A DNA stretch of 64,000 bases from Sphingobium psychrophilum. GTDB lineage: Bacteria; Pseudomonadota; Alphaproteobacteria; Sphingomonadales; Sphingomonadaceae. Positions within the stretch are counted from its first letter, which is position 1. Each line of letters begins with the position of its first letter. A program made the translations under genes and the position numbers. Location: assembly GCF_012927105.1 (NCBI RefSeq), contig NZ_JABBFV010000003.1, forward strand, positions 62,001 through 126,000, read 5' to 3'. Below the pieces are notes generated by a model. It was not told the origin of the DNA. It was given only the letters and a program-made list of their open reading frames with translations, and searched no databases. Below are positions 17,657 through 31,869 of the stretch, in pieces.

Positions 17657-17756
17657 CGTGGAATGGCGGGTGCGAATCACCTTCTATTCCATCGCGCATG
17701 GACTGAGTTTTCGCTGGGATGCGGAAAAACGCGACGAATGAAGGCAAGGACAACGC

Positions 17757-20700
17757 ATGGCGACCAAAGCTCTCCCCCCGATCAGCAACACCGGCGCGAA
17801 GAAGCGCATCAGGAAGGTGTTCGGCGACATCCACGAAGTGGTGCAAATGCCGAACCTGATCGAGGTCCAGCGGGAGAGCTATGAACAGTTCCTCCGTTCG
17901 AACCCCGCCATCGGCTATGTGTCGGGCCTGGAAAAGACGCTGCGCAGCGTTTTCCCGATCCGCGATTTCGCCGGCACCGCCGAAATGGACTTTGTCCATT
18001 ATGAGCTGGAAGACCCGAAATATGACGTCGAGGAATGCCGTCAGCGCGGCATCACCTATGCGGCGCCGATGCGCGTTACCCTGCGCCTGATCGTGTTCGA
18101 AGTGGATCAGGACACCGAAACCCGTTCGGTTTTGGACATCAAGGAGCAGGACGTTTACATGGGCGACATGCCCCTGATGACGGGCAACGGCACCTTCATC
18201 GTCAACGGCACCGAGCGCGTCATCGTCAGCCAGATGCACCGTTCGCCGGGCGTTCTGTTCGACCATGACCGTGGCAAGACCCACTCGTCGGGCAAATATC
18301 TCTTCGCCGCGCGCGTCATCCCCTATCGCGGTTCGTGGCTCGATTTCGAATTCGACGCCAAGGACATCGTCAACGTCCGTATCGACCGCAAGCGCAAGCT
18401 GCCGGTCACCGCGCTGCTGTTCGCGCTGGGCCTGACGCCTGAAGATATCCTGGGCGAATTCTACAACAAGGTGACCTATGTTCGCGGTGAAGGCGGTTGG
18501 GTCATCCCCTATCTCGCCGAAGCCTGGCGCGGCCTGAAGCCCGCGTTCGACATCGTCGATGCCAAGACGGGCGAAGCCATCTTCCCCGCCGGCACCAAGA
18601 TTTCGCCCCGCGCCGCCAATAAGGCGGAAAAGGACGGCCTGCAAACGCTGCTGATCCCGACCGAGGAAGTCTATGGGCGCTACAGCGCCTATGACCTCAT
18701 CAACGAGAGCACCGGCGAAATCTACATCGAGGCTGGCGACGAAGTCAGCCCTGAGAATCTGGAAAAGCTGGACAAGGCGGGCATCGACCGTCTCGAACTG
18801 CTCGACATCGACCATGTTGGCACCGGCCCCTGGATTCGTAACACGCTCAAGGCCGACAAGGCCGAAGACCGCGACCAGGCCCTGTCCGACATTTATCGCG
18901 TCATGCGCCCCGGTGAACCGCCGACGAAGGAAACCGCCGAAGCCCTCTTCGCCGGCCTCTTCTTCGATCCCGAGCGCTATGACCTGTCGGCCGTTGGCCG
19001 CGTGAAGCTGAACATGCGCCTCGACCTGGACGCCGAAGACACGGTCACCACCCTGCGCGTCGAGGACATCCTTGCCGTCGTCAAGGAACTGGTGAACCTG
19101 AAGGACGGCAAGGGCGAAATCGACGATATCGACAACCTCGGTAACCGTCGCGTCCGTTCGGTCGGCGAATTGCTGGAAAACCAGTATCGCGTCGGGCTGC
19201 TGCGCATGGAACGCGCCGTCAAGGAGCGTATGTCGAGCGTCGATGTATCGACTGTGATGCCCAACGACCTGATCAACGCGAAGCCCGCCGTGGCGGCCGT
19301 GCGTGAATTCTTCGGCTCCAGCCAGCTGTCGCAGTTCATGGATCAGACCAACCCGCTGTCGGAGGTCACCCACAAGCGCCGCGTGTCGGCGCTTGGTCCG
19401 GGCGGTCTGACGCGCGAACGCGCAGGCTTCGAAGTCCGCGACGTTCACCCGACCCATTATGGCCGTATCTGCCCGATCGAAACGCCGGAAGGCCCGAACA
19501 TCGGTCTGATCAACAGCCTCGCGACCTTCAGCCGCGTCAACAAATACGGCTTCATCGAAACGCCGTACCGTAAGGTCGTGGACAACAAGGTCACCGACGA
19601 CGTCGTGTATCTGTCGGCGATGGAAGAGGCCAAGCACACGATCGCGCAGGCCAACGCCGAAGTGAATGCCGACGGCCATTTCGTCGAGGATCTGATCTCC
19701 AGCCGCGAAGCCGGCGAATTCCTGATGGCGCCGCGCGACCACATCACCCTGATGGACGTCAGCCCCAAGCAGCTGGTGTCGGTCGCCGCATCGCTCATTC
19801 CATTCCTAGAAAATGATGACGCCAACCGCGCCCTCATGGGATCGAACATGCAGCGCCAGGCGGTGCCTTTGGTTCAGGCCGAAGCGCCGTTCGTGGGCAC
19901 CGGCATGGAAGGCACGGTCGCCCGTGACTCCGGCGCGGCCGTCGCATCCAAGCGGGCGGGTATCGTCGACCAGGTTGACGCGACCCGTATCGTCATCCGT
20001 GCGACCGGCGACATCGAAGCCGGTCAGTCGGGCGTCGACATCTACACGCTCCAGAAGTTCCAGCGATCGAACCAGGACACCTGCATCAACCAGCGTCCGC
20101 TGGTGCAGGTTGGCGACCTGATCGAAGCCGGCGACGTCATCGCCGATGGCCCGTCGACCGAGTTTGGCGAGTTGGCGCTGGGTCGGAACACGCTCGTCGC
20201 GTTCATGCCCTGGAATGGCTACAACTACGAAGACTCCATCCTGATCTCCGAGCGGATCGTGAAGGACGACGTTTTCACCTCGATTCATATCGAGGAGTTC
20301 GAGGTCATGGCCCGCGACACCAAGCTGGGGCCAGAGGACATCACCCGCGACATTCCCAATGTCGGTGAAGAAGCGCTGCGCAACCTCGACGAGGCGGGCA
20401 TCGTTTACATCGGCGCGGAAGTGGAGCCGGGCGACATCCTGGTCGGCAAGATCACCCCCAAGGGTGAATCGCCGATGACCCCGGAAGAAAAGCTGCTCCG
20501 CGCGATCTTCGGTGAAAAGGCGTCTGACGTGCGCGACACGTCGCTGCGCCTGCCGCCGGGCGTTGCCGGGACTGTCGTTGAAGTGCGCGTGTTCAACCGC
20601 CACGGCATCGACAAGGACGAGCGCGCCATGGCGATCGAGCGGGAGGAAATCGACCGCCTCGCCAAGGATCGCGAGGACGAACGCGCCATCCTCAACCGGG

Positions 20701-21920
20701 CGACCTTCAACCGCCTGCACGAAATGCTGCTGACCCAGACCGCCTCTGCGGCTCCCAAGGGGGTCAAGAAGGGCGTCGTGATCGACGAAGCCCTGCTGGC
20801 CGAAGTCGAGCGTCACGAATGGTGGAAGTTCGCAGTCGAGGACGACAGCCGCCAGGCGCAGATCGAAGCGATCAAGGGCCAGTATGACGAAGCGGTGAAG
20901 TCGATCGTCGACAAGTTCGAGGATCGCGTCGACAAGCTGCAGCGCGGCGACGAGCTGCCGCCGGGCGTGCTCAAAATGGTCAAGGTGTTCGTGGCGGTGA
21001 AGCGCAAGCTGCAACCGGGCGACAAGATGGCCGGCCGTCACGGTAACAAGGGCGTCATTTCGCGCATCCTGCCCGTAGAGGACATGCCGTTTCTGGAAGA
21101 CGGCACCCATGTCGACATCGTGCTGAACCCGCTGGGCGTGCCATCGCGCATGAACGTCGGTCAGATCTTCGAAACGCATCTGGGCTGGGCCGCCCGTGGC
21201 CTTGGCCAACAGCTCAAACATGCGCTGGAAGACTGGCGTGAGGCCAATCCGAACCCGTCGGCGGGCGACATGCCCGACGCGGTCAAGGAACGGCTGCTGA
21301 CCTCCTATGGTCCGCGCTATGCCGAACAGATCGAGGCGCGCTCGCCAGAGCAGATCATCGATCTGGCCGAACATCTCCAGCGGGGCATCCCGATGGCGAC
21401 GCCGGTGTTCGACGGTGCGCGTGAAGCGGACGTGTCGGCGATGCTGTCGCTGGCGGGGCTGGCTACATCGGGCCAGTCGGACCTGTATGACGGCCGCACC
21501 GGCGATCGGTTCGACCGCAAGGTGACCGTCGGCATCATCTACATGTTGAAGCTGCATCACTTGGTCGACGACAAGATCCATGCCCGTTCGATCGGCCCCT
21601 ACAGCCTCGTCACGCAGCAGCCGCTGGGTGGTAAGGCGCAGTTCGGTGGTCAGCGCTTCGGTGAAATGGAGGTCTGGGCGCTCCAGGCCTATGGCGCGGC
21701 CTATACGTTGCAGGAAATGCTGACGGTGAAGTCGGACGACGTGGTCGGCCGCACCAAGGTCTATGAGGCGATCGTCAAGGGTGACGACACCTTCGAGGCC
21801 GGTATTCCCGAAAGCTTCAACGTGCTGGTCAAGGAAATGCGCTCGCTGGGCCTCAACGTCGAACTCGCGACGGCCGATCCGGTCGTTGACGAAGACGGCG
21901 TCGCGCTGGCGGCGGAATAA
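17757..21920 (+). CDS. rpoB: RNA polymerase beta subunit
   Basis: The 1387-residue beta subunit of RNA polymerase, with alphaproteobacterial length. Landmarks are [20 protein letters not shown] at the N-terminus, the rifampicin region [21 protein letters not shown] with [44 protein letters not shown] as it continues, [14 protein letters not shown] clamp sequence ([14 protein letters not shown]), [15 protein letters not shown], and the C-terminal [38 protein letters not shown]. The usual rifampicin-sensitive residues are present. Genes rplJ and rplL, which precede rpoB in many bacteria, are not upstream here, so rpoB needs its own promoter. AAGGCAAGGA precedes the ATG. rpoC follows after 75 bp. 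Confidence 0.98.
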   Translation: MATKALPPISNTGAKKRIRKVFGDIHEVVQMPNLIEVQRESYEQFLRSNPAIGYVSGLEKTLRSVFPIRDFAGTAEMDFVHYELEDPKYDVEECRQRGITYAAPMRVTLRLIVFEVDQDTETRSVLDIKEQDVYMGDMPLMTGNGTFIVNGTERVIVSQMHRSPGVLFDHDRGKTHSSGKYLFAARVIPYRGSWLDFEFDAKDIVNVRIDRKRKLPVTALLFALGLTPEDILGEFYNKVTYVRGEGGWVIPYLAEAWRGLKPAFDIVDAKTGEAIFPAGTKISPRAANKAEKDGLQTLLIPTEEVYGRYSAYDLINESTGEIYIEAGDEVSPENLEKLDKAGIDRLELLDIDHVGTGPWIRNTLKADKAEDRDQALSDIYRVMRPGEPPTKETAEALFAGLFFDPERYDLSAVGRVKLNMRLDLDAEDTVTTLRVEDILAVVKELVNLKDGKGEIDDIDNLGNRRVRSVGELLENQYRVGLLRMERAVKERMSSVDVSTVMPNDLINAKPAVAAVREFFGSSQLSQFMDQTNPLSEVTHKRRVSALGPGGLTRERAGFEVRDVHPTHYGRICPIETPEGPNIGLINSLATFSRVNKYGFIETPYRKVVDNKVTDDVVYLSAMEEAKHTIAQANAEVNADGHFVEDLISSREAGEFLMAPRDHITLMDVSPKQLVSVAASLIPFLENDDANRALMGSNMQRQAVPLVQAEAPFVGTGMEGTVARDSGAAVASKRAGIVDQVDATRIVIRATGDIEAGQSGVDIYTLQKFQRSNQDTCINQRPLVQVGDLIEAGDVIADGPSTEFGELALGRNTLVAFMPWNGYNYEDSILISERIVKDDVFTSIHIEEFEVMARDTKLGPEDITRDIPNVGEEALRNLDEAGIVYIGAEVEPGDILVGKITPKGESPMTPEEKLLRAIFGEKASDVRDTSLRLPPGVAGTVVEVRVFNRHGIDKDERAMAIEREEIDRLAKDREDERAILNRATFNRLHEMLLTQTASAAPKGVKKGVVIDEALLAEVERHEWWKFAVEDDSRQAQIEAIKGQYDEAVKSIVDKFEDRVDKLQRGDELPPGVLKMVKVFVAVKRKLQPGDKMAGRHGNKGVISRILPVEDMPFLEDGTHVDIVLNPLGVPSRMNVGQIFETHLGWAARGLGQQLKHALEDWREANPNPSAGDMPDAVKERLLTSYGPRYAEQIEARSPEQIIDLAEHLQRGIPMATPVFDGAREADVSAMLSLAGLATSGQSDLYDGRTGDRFDRKVTVGIIYMLKLHHLVDDKIHARSIGPYSLVTQQPLGGKAQFGGQRFGEMEVWALQAYGAAYTLQEMLTVKSDDVVGRTKVYEAIVKGDDTFEAGIPESFNVLVKEMRSLGLNVELATADPVVDEDGVALAAE

Positions 21921-21925
21921 GGATG

Positions 21926-21950
21926 GGGGCGCAGCCTTTGGCAGCGCCCC
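21926..21950 (+). promoter_or_regulatory. Stem-loop between rpoB and rpoC
   Basis: GGGGCGC and GCGCCCC form a GC-rich hairpin a few bases after the rpoB stop. There is no T-run after it, so it is more likely an mRNA stability or processing element than a terminator. The rest of the 75-bp gap holds the rpoC ribosome site region with a TCTAGAGG motif. Confidence 0.5.
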
Positions 21951-21995
21951 TCCCCTGCTTCGCCCGGAGATTTACCCTCTAGAGGGACTAAAAAT

Positions 21996-26282
<4,287 letters not shown>

Positions 26283-26363
26283 GCCCTTTGAAAGCATGGG
26301 AGCCGCTTCCTATATGGATGGTGGCTCCCATGCCCTTCGCTCCCGCAAGGGAGAGAAGCTTAT

Positions 26364-26405
26364 GCCCGCCGGATGCATCATGCGCCCGGCGGGCTTTCTT
26401 TTTGC
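26364..26405 (+). terminator. Intrinsic terminator of the rpoBC operon
   Basis: GCCCGCCGG (26364-26372) pairs with CCGGCGGGC (26386-26394) and is followed by TTTCTTTTT. Two smaller hairpins precede it: GGGAGCC/GGCTCCC near 26298-26330 and CTCCCGCAAGGGAG at 26340-26353. The location 80 bp after the rpoC stop is as expected. Confidence 0.88.
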
Positions 26406-26463
26406 GGGCAAAAGTAGGTCAGACCGGGTTTTTAACAGTCGGTCCGGTCTTCTGAATTTTCTC

Positions 26464-26492
26464 TTGACCGGGACAAAAACCGCGCCTATCTG
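26464..26492 (+). promoter_or_regulatory. Sigma-70 promoter of tRNA-Gln
   Basis: TTGACC at 26464-26469 and TATCTG at 26487-26492 have exactly 17 bp between them and stand about 33 bp upstream of the tRNA. They lie after the rpoC terminator, so the tRNA is transcribed independently. Confidence 0.72.
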
Positions 26493-26524
26493 CGGCCTCC
26501 CAAGCGCGGTGCGCTAAGGATTGA

Positions 26525-26598
26525 TGCCCGATCCTCTAATGGTAAGAGAGCGGACTCTGACTCCGTCAATCAAGGTTCGAGTCCTTGTCGGGCATCCA
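26525..26598 (+). tRNA. tRNA-Gln (anticodon CTG)
   Basis: A 74-nt gene including an encoded CCA. Acceptor stem TGCCCGA pairs with TCGGGCA, D stem CTCT/AGAG, anticodon stem GCGGA/TCCGT with loop CTCTGAC giving anticodon CTG, and T arm CAAGG-TTCGAGT-CCTTG. The U1-A72 end and U discriminator fit bacterial tRNA-Gln. No integrase or att-like repeat is seen next to it. Confidence 0.96.
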
Positions 26599-26720
26599 AA
26601 TATACCCACCTAAATAGCTGATCTGCCATCCGCTTGAAAATCCGGCCTCATGCCGTGGGCTTTGCTGGCGGCGGGGTCGCAGACCGTTAGGCGCGGCACA
26701 TTCTTACGACAACGCCGATA

Positions 26721-28337
26721 TCAAACCAGCGTGCGCGCCACCGCTTCGGCGACCTTGATGCCGTCGATCGCGGCGGACAGGATGCCGCCGGCATAGCCTG
26801 CACCCTCGCCTGCCGGGTATAGGCCCACAACATTGAGGCTCTGAAAATCCTTGCCGCGGGTGATGCGGATGGGGGAAGAGGTTCGCGTCTCCACGCCCGT
26901 CATTACCGCGTCGGGATGGTCATAATGCGCGATCTGCCGGCCGAAGGCGGGCAGCGCTTCGTGGAAAGCCTCAATCACATAGTCGGGCAGGCAGCGCGCC
27001 AGGTCGGTGGGGGTCACGCCCGGCTTGTAGGAGGGCACGACATCGCCCAACTGGGTCGAGGGGCGGCGGGCGAGGAAGTCGCCGACCGTCTGGCCGGGCG
27101 CCCAGTAGGAGGAGCCGCCCGCGACATAGGCCATCGATTCCCAATGGCGTTGCAGGTCGATCCCGGCCAGCGGCCCGTCAGGATAGTCGCGCGCTGGATC
27201 GATGCCGACGACCAGGCCGGAATTGGCGTTGAATTCTGCGCGGCTATATTGGCTCATGCCGTTGGTGACGACCCGCCCTTCTTCCGAGGTGGCCGCGACG
27301 ACCCGGCCGCCCGGACACATGCAGAAGCTGTAGACGGTGCGGCCATTGGCGCAGTGATGGGCCAGGCTGTAGGAGGCTGCGCCCAGATCCGGATGACCGG
27401 CGCATGGGCCGTAGCGGGCGCGATCGACCCAGCTTTGCGGATGTTCGATCCGCACCCCGATGGAAAAGGGCTTGGGTTCGATATGGACGCCCCGGCCGTG
27501 GAGCATATCGAATGTCGGCCGGGCGCTGTGGCCGACGGCCAGCACGACATGGTCGGTGTCGATCACGCTGCCGTCGTGGAGGACGACGCCGCGCAGCCGC
27601 TGTTCCCCCTCGGCCGTGCGCTCCAGCACCAGATCATCGACGCGGTGCTGCCAGCGATATTCGCCGCCCAGCGCCTCGATCTGGCGGCGCATCGCTTCGA
27701 CCATGGTGACGAGGCGGAAGGTGCCGATATGGGGATGCGCTTCCCACAATATGTCATCGGGCGCGCCGGCGGCGACGAACTCTTCCAGCACCTTGCGGCC
27801 CAGGAAGCGCGGGTCTTTGACGCGGCAATAGAGCTTGCCATCGGAGAAGGTGCCCGCGCCGCCCTCGCCGAACTGGACGTTGCTGTCGGGGTTCAATTCG
27901 GCGCGGCGCCACAGGCCCCAGGTGTCCTTGGTCCGTTCGCGCACCACCTTGCCGCGATCGAGGATGATCGGGCGGAAACCCATCTGCGCCAGGATCAGCC
28001 CTGCGAACAGGCCACATGGTCCCGCGCCGATGACGACCGGGCGCTTGCCCTGCCAACCGCCCGGCGCATGGGTGACGAATTTGTAGCTGGTGTCCGGGGT
28101 CGGGCGGACGTCATGATCGTTGGCGAAGCGCGCCAGCACGCCAGCTTCGTCCGCGACATCGATGTCGAGCGTATAGACCAGCAGGATCGCGCTGCGGCGG
28201 CGGGCGTCGTTGCCGCGCCGCACCAGGCTGTGGCCGCGCAATTCATGCGGCTCCAGCCCCAGGCGGTCGCAGATGGCGGCGGGCATCGCCTCGGCCGGAT
28301 GGTCGAGGGGCAGTTTCAGGCCGGACAGGCGGATCAT
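26721..28337 (-). CDS. Uncharacterised FAD-dependent dehydrogenase (COG2509)
   Basis: A 538-residue flavoprotein. The FAD-binding dinucleotide fold is internal, at about residues 100-125 (RPVVIGAGPCGLFAGLILAQMG), preceded by an N-terminal domain with RRSAILLVYTLDIDV; this order is typical of COG2509. Other signs are NVQFGEGGAGTFSDGKL, HPHIGTFRLV, VLAVGHSARPTFDML, and the C-terminal GLYPAGEGAGYAGGILSAAIDGIKVAEA, which closes the FAD site. The reaction is not known for the family. The start at 28337 (MIRLSGLKLP) fits the conserved beginning. It lies 42 bp downstream of the PepSY gene on the same strand, so it may be the last gene of that unit. Confidence 0.87.
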   Translation of the reverse strand: MIRLSGLKLPLDHPAEAMPAAICDRLGLEPHELRGHSLVRRGNDARRRSAILLVYTLDIDVADEAGVLARFANDHDVRPTPDTSYKFVTHAPGGWQGKRPVVIGAGPCGLFAGLILAQMGFRPIILDRGKVVRERTKDTWGLWRRAELNPDSNVQFGEGGAGTFSDGKLYCRVKDPRFLGRKVLEEFVAAGAPDDILWEAHPHIGTFRLVTMVEAMRRQIEALGGEYRWQHRVDDLVLERTAEGEQRLRGVVLHDGSVIDTDHVVLAVGHSARPTFDMLHGRGVHIEPKPFSIGVRIEHPQSWVDRARYGPCAGHPDLGAASYSLAHHCANGRTVYSFCMCPGGRVVAATSEEGRVVTNGMSQYSRAEFNANSGLVVGIDPARDYPDGPLAGIDLQRHWESMAYVAGGSSYWAPGQTVGDFLARRPSTQLGDVVPSYKPGVTPTDLARCLPDYVIEAFHEALPAFGRQIAHYDHPDAVMTGVETRTSSPIRITRGKDFQSLNVVGLYPAGEGAGYAGGILSAAIDGIKVAEAVARTLV

Positions 28338-28379
28338 GGGATCGCCCATAGTGCGTCGGGACCGGAAATGAAATGGCGG

Positions 28380-29651
28380 TCACGCCCTTCGCATCCGCCA
28401 GGCCAGTCCTTCCCCCGCCAGAGCGGCCAGCATCGAAAGGCCGGTGAGCGGGAAGAGGATGCCAAGCCCCAGCATCAACGCGGCGACCATGCGCCGGGCG
28501 GCGGGTGTGGACGGCGGCGGCGGGTGCAGCCGGCCATGCTTGCGCCGCTTCCACCACAGGATCGGTGCGGTGACGCACAGCGCCAGCAGGCAGAGGCAGC
28601 CCGCCAGCATCAGCAGCCGGTTGACCTCCCCATATTGCTGGCCCTGATGGGTGGCGATGCCCCATTCGACCGCCTTTGCGCCCGGACCGAACATGCGCCA
28701 GTCGATATCCTGCACCACCGCGCCGCTGGCCGCGTCGATGGTGAGGGCGCGGGCGTCGTCGGCGCGCTGGACCAGGGTCGCGACCAGATAGGGCGCGCCG
28801 GGGGTGGCGGGCAGGATGATCTGATAGCCATGGCGCAGGCCGCGCGCCGCGGCGATCCGGGCGACCGTATCGACACCGATGTCGCCCGGCGCGCCCGCCG
28901 CGCCGCCGCCTTCGCGCAGGGTCCAGGGGAGCGCATCCCTGGCCGGGGCGGCCCAGGGGATGACCGCCATTTTCGGCCGTCCCCAATCGTTCGCGGCGAC
29001 GACCGCGCGCAATCCCCCGCCCCAGACATCGGTCCAAGGCATACCGGTCACCGCCAGGAACAGGATCACACCCGCCGACAGGAAGCCCAGCGTGCCATGC
29101 AGGTCGCGCCAGAACAGCCGACCCCCTGCTTGACCCCGGATCGCCAGGGCGGGCTGGCCGCGCCGGGGCCAGCGCAGATAGAGGCCGGTGACGCACAGGA
29201 TGATCGCCCAGCCCGCCACGACCTCCACCAGCCGGTTGCCGATCGAGCCGGTCAGCGCCAGGCTGTGCAGATCCTTGATCGTCTTCATAATGCCACCATT
29301 ATGGATGACGCCGCGGACGCGACCGTCAAATGCGTCAACGAGTTGGACAGTAGTAGCGCCATTTTTGGCTCTGGTCGTCACCCGCCAGCTTTCCGTCCGC
29401 GCGGCCGGGATCAGGAGTTGGGTGACGGGATCGCCCGAATATCGTTGCGATATCGTAATTATCTGTGATGGCGGCAAGGGCTGCGCATCGGGCGGCGCAG
29501 CAATCCGCACCGGATAGAGCAAAGCCTCCACCTCCGGCTTGTAGAGATAGAGCGCGCCCGTCACCGCCATAAGCGCCAATATGGGCAGGACGATCAGCCC
29601 GGCATAGAAATGCCAGCGCCACATCGCCCGGTAGAAAGCTCGGTCTTCCAT
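28380..29651 (-). CDS. PepSY-associated membrane protein
   Basis: A 423-residue PepSY_TM protein with four or so membrane helices: YRAMWRWHFYAGLIVLPILALMAVTGALYLY at the N-terminus, VVAGWAIILCVTGLYLRWPRRG near 165, FWRDLHGTLGFLSAGVILFLAVTGMPW near 195, and two near the C-terminus. The histidines in RWHFYAGL, KDLHSLAL and RDLHGTLG are conserved in the family and may bind haem or metal. Such proteins sit beside TonB receptors and have been proposed or shown to act as inner-membrane ferric-siderophore reductases. The start at 29651 (MEDRAFY) is 13 bp after the TonB receptor stop, so both are one transcript. Confidence 0.88.
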   Translation of the reverse strand: MEDRAFYRAMWRWHFYAGLIVLPILALMAVTGALYLYKPEVEALLYPVRIAAPPDAQPLPPSQIITISQRYSGDPVTQLLIPAARTESWRVTTRAKNGATTVQLVDAFDGRVRGVIHNGGIMKTIKDLHSLALTGSIGNRLVEVVAGWAIILCVTGLYLRWPRRGQPALAIRGQAGGRLFWRDLHGTLGFLSAGVILFLAVTGMPWTDVWGGGLRAVVAANDWGRPKMAVIPWAAPARDALPWTLREGGGAAGAPGDIGVDTVARIAAARGLRHGYQIILPATPGAPYLVATLVQRADDARALTIDAASGAVVQDIDWRMFGPGAKAVEWGIATHQGQQYGEVNRLLMLAGCLCLLALCVTAPILWWKRRKHGRLHPPPPSTPAARRMVAALMLGLGILFPLTGLSMLAALAGEGLAWRMRRA

Positions 29652-29664
29652 CGTCCGCCTCCCG

Positions 29665-31701
29665 TCAGAAACGCGCGCGGACGCCGGCATAGAATGCACG
29701 GCGTTCGATAGGATAGAAGGCGACGCTGCCTTCGTCGGCAGCGGTCACGGCATTGTCCGGCGTGTAGCGGACGAGCGCGCTGATATCGCCGATCGCACGC
29801 TTCCCGGTGAGGTTGCGGGCGTCGAGGAACAGGGTGACGCCGTCGCGCAACTTCGCCTGCGCGTTCAGGTTCAGCATCGCATAGCGGCCCACCCGCTTCG
29901 TGTTGGCATAATCGACCCAGGCGCCCTGCGGCAGCCACTCGACGGCGGGCGACAGGCTGAGGCGATCCGTGCCCAGCCGGAGTTCCGCGCGGTAAAAGTG
30001 GCGCGGGATCACCGGCAAGCGATTGTCCCCGAACTGGATGTCGTCGCGGAAACGGAAGTCGCTATATTGATAGACCTGCCGCAGCGTCGCCCAAGGCGTC
30101 AGGGTCAGATCGAGGCCAGCCTCCAGCCCCTGATGTCGGGTGCGATCGGCATTGAAGGTAGCGGCGGGAATGGTGCCGGCGACGACGCTATATTGCAGCA
30201 TCTCGCCCCGTATGTCAGCGCGATAGAGGCTGATGTCCCAACCGACGATGCCCATCCGGCCGCGGGTGCCGACTTCGGCCGTCCACGCCTTTTGCAGGCC
30301 GACCGGGGTGAAGCCGGGAAGCCCGCCAGTCGGCGTCTGGCTGAGTTCGCTAAAGCCGGGCATTTCGACGGACCGGCTGTAATTGGCATAGACCTGGACC
30401 GCCTCCAACGGTTGGTAGAGCAGGCCGATCTTGGGCGCGAAAGCGTCGAAATCGGCGTCGCCGCTGCGGGCGGTGACGAAACGATTGGCGATGGAGCGCT
30501 CGCCGTGGCTGTAGAGGCCGCCGGCGATCAGCCAGAGATGGGCGACCGGCGCGATCCGCGCTTCGCCATAGCTGTTGATCGTCTGTGCCTTTTGCCGGAC
30601 ATTGGCGGTGATCGCCCCGCTGCGCCCGCCGATGTTGACGAATTGGCGCGCCTGCACTTCGCCGAATCGGGCCTGACTGCCCAGCGTCAGTTCGACCGGC
30701 ACCCCGCCCAGATCGCCCGCAAGATCGAGGCTGGCGAAGACGCCGCGATCCTCCGACTTCTGGTCGATCACCTGGAAGATCGGGTGGAAAAGCTGCTTGG
30801 CGTTGTAGAACAGACCGAAGGCCAGGCTGCCCTGCCCCAGATCGATGGTGGTGCGATTCTGGAGCCGGAATGAATCGATGTCGCGCGCCTGATCGCCAAC
30901 GACATTGCCCTTGCGCGGGTTATTCAGCACATCCTTTTCGCTGAGCGCACCGGCCAGTTTCTGACGGAGCGTCTGGCCGCTGGCGTAGAAGCGGGTTTCG
31001 ATACGGTCGCTGAGTTTGAGGCCGACATTGCCGTTGAAACGCAGCGCCTTGCGCGCGCCATGGACGCGGTCGCTGTCGGATAGATCGGCGGTGATCGCAG
31101 CATAGGCGTCGCCATGATCGTCGGCATAGCCATAGGCGATCTTGCCGCGCAGCGTGTCGAAGCTGCCGCCATCGATGCGCAGTTCCGCGCCCGGCGCGCT
31201 GCGGCCGGTCGGCGTCACGGCATTGATCGCGCCGCCCAGCGTCGATCCGCCATAACGCAGCGCATTGCCGCCACGATAGACCTCGATATGCTGGAAGACC
31301 TGCGGGTCCAGTTCCTGAAAATCGCCATTATCGTCGGCCAGGTTGATCGGAATGCCATCCTGCAAGAGGGTCAGTCCGCGCATGTGGAAGCCGCGCGAAA
31401 GCCCCGATCCGCGAATCGATATCCGCACCTCCTGCCCGAAGCGCGGCTGCGTGTAGACGCCGGGCGAGAAGGCGAGCGCATCGCGTAGCGAGACGGCAAG
31501 TTTGTTTTCAAACGCATCCGCCGCGACGACATCGACGCCGCCGGGGGTCTGCTGGACGCGGGCGGCGGCGGCTTCGATGACAGGACTCGCGGTGACGATG
31601 ATGGCGCTCTGCTCGGCCTCCTCGGCGAAGGCGGGAACGGCGGACAAGGCGAGGATGAGCGCGCACAGCGGCAGGCTGCGCGTGGCGTGGGTGTGACGCA
31701 T
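29665..31701 (-). CDS. TonB-dependent outer-membrane receptor (FecA/FhuE-like)
   Basis: A complete 678-residue receptor. It has a signal peptide (LCALILALSAVPAFA), the plug domain with AIIVTASPVIEA, QQTPGGVDVV, LRDALAFSPGVY, ISIRGSGLSRGFHMRGLTLLQDGIP and RGGNALRYGGSTLGGAINAV, then the beta-barrel ending with AFYAGVRARF, whose terminal aromatic residue is the outer-membrane insertion signal. The spacing resembles receptors for ferric citrate or related chelates, but the ligand could equally be another metal complex. It is followed by a PepSY protein and preceded by a DUF2946 protein on the same strand. A 68-bp palindromic repeat separates it from DUF2946. Confidence 0.9.
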   Translation of the reverse strand: MRHTHATRSLPLCALILALSAVPAFAEEAEQSAIIVTASPVIEAAAARVQQTPGGVDVVAADAFENKLAVSLRDALAFSPGVYTQPRFGQEVRISIRGSGLSRGFHMRGLTLLQDGIPINLADDNGDFQELDPQVFQHIEVYRGGNALRYGGSTLGGAINAVTPTGRSAPGAELRIDGGSFDTLRGKIAYGYADDHGDAYAAITADLSDSDRVHGARKALRFNGNVGLKLSDRIETRFYASGQTLRQKLAGALSEKDVLNNPRKGNVVGDQARDIDSFRLQNRTTIDLGQGSLAFGLFYNAKQLFHPIFQVIDQKSEDRGVFASLDLAGDLGGVPVELTLGSQARFGEVQARQFVNIGGRSGAITANVRQKAQTINSYGEARIAPVAHLWLIAGGLYSHGERSIANRFVTARSGDADFDAFAPKIGLLYQPLEAVQVYANYSRSVEMPGFSELSQTPTGGLPGFTPVGLQKAWTAEVGTRGRMGIVGWDISLYRADIRGEMLQYSVVAGTIPAATFNADRTRHQGLEAGLDLTLTPWATLRQVYQYSDFRFRDDIQFGDNRLPVIPRHFYRAELRLGTDRLSLSPAVEWLPQGAWVDYANTKRVGRYAMLNLNAQAKLRDGVTLFLDARNLTGKRAIGDISALVRYTPDNAVTAADEGSVAFYPIERRAFYAGVRARF

Positions 31702-31773
31702 GGAACGACTTTCTGAAAATAGGGATTCGTGATCGGCGCGCGCGGGGCAGCGGCGATCAGGTCATGCGCGCTC

Positions 31774-31841
31774 CGTGTTCCCGCGACGGCGGGAACCCAG
31801 TTCGGACGGGAGGACTAGGCTCCCGCCTACGCAGGAACACG
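31774..31841. repeat. 68-bp palindromic intergenic element, family A, copy 1
   Basis: Ends in CGTGTTCCCGCG and its near complement GCAGGAACACG, with an inner GGCGGGAACCCAGTT and CTCCCGCC. A second copy of identical length and order lies at 55134-55201 on the same strand. The element fills most of the 168-bp gap between the DUF2946 and TonB receptor genes and could fold into a long RNA hairpin. Confidence 0.85.
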
Positions 31842-31869
31842 TCGTCTTGACCGGAAAGCGCATTGGAAA

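Noticed and set aside
17481..19742. A 753-residue minus-strand open frame inside rpoB
   Set aside because: High-GC genes with strong codon bias leave long antisense frames. The protein is motif-free and the rpoB reading is certain.
19806..21581. Long minus-strand frame over the second half of rpoB
   Set aside because: Same reason: it lies wholly antisense to a conserved essential gene and has no recognisable domain.
26599..26720. Possible integration site at the 3' end of tRNA-Gln
   Set aside because: No direct repeat of the tRNA end and no integrase or foreign genes follow; the next gene is an ordinary chromosomal flavoprotein.
26916..29468. An 850-residue plus-strand frame over the FAD dehydrogenase and PepSY genes
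   Set aside because: It crosses two genes and an intergenic gap on the other strand and shows no domain; the opposite frames have clear family motifs.
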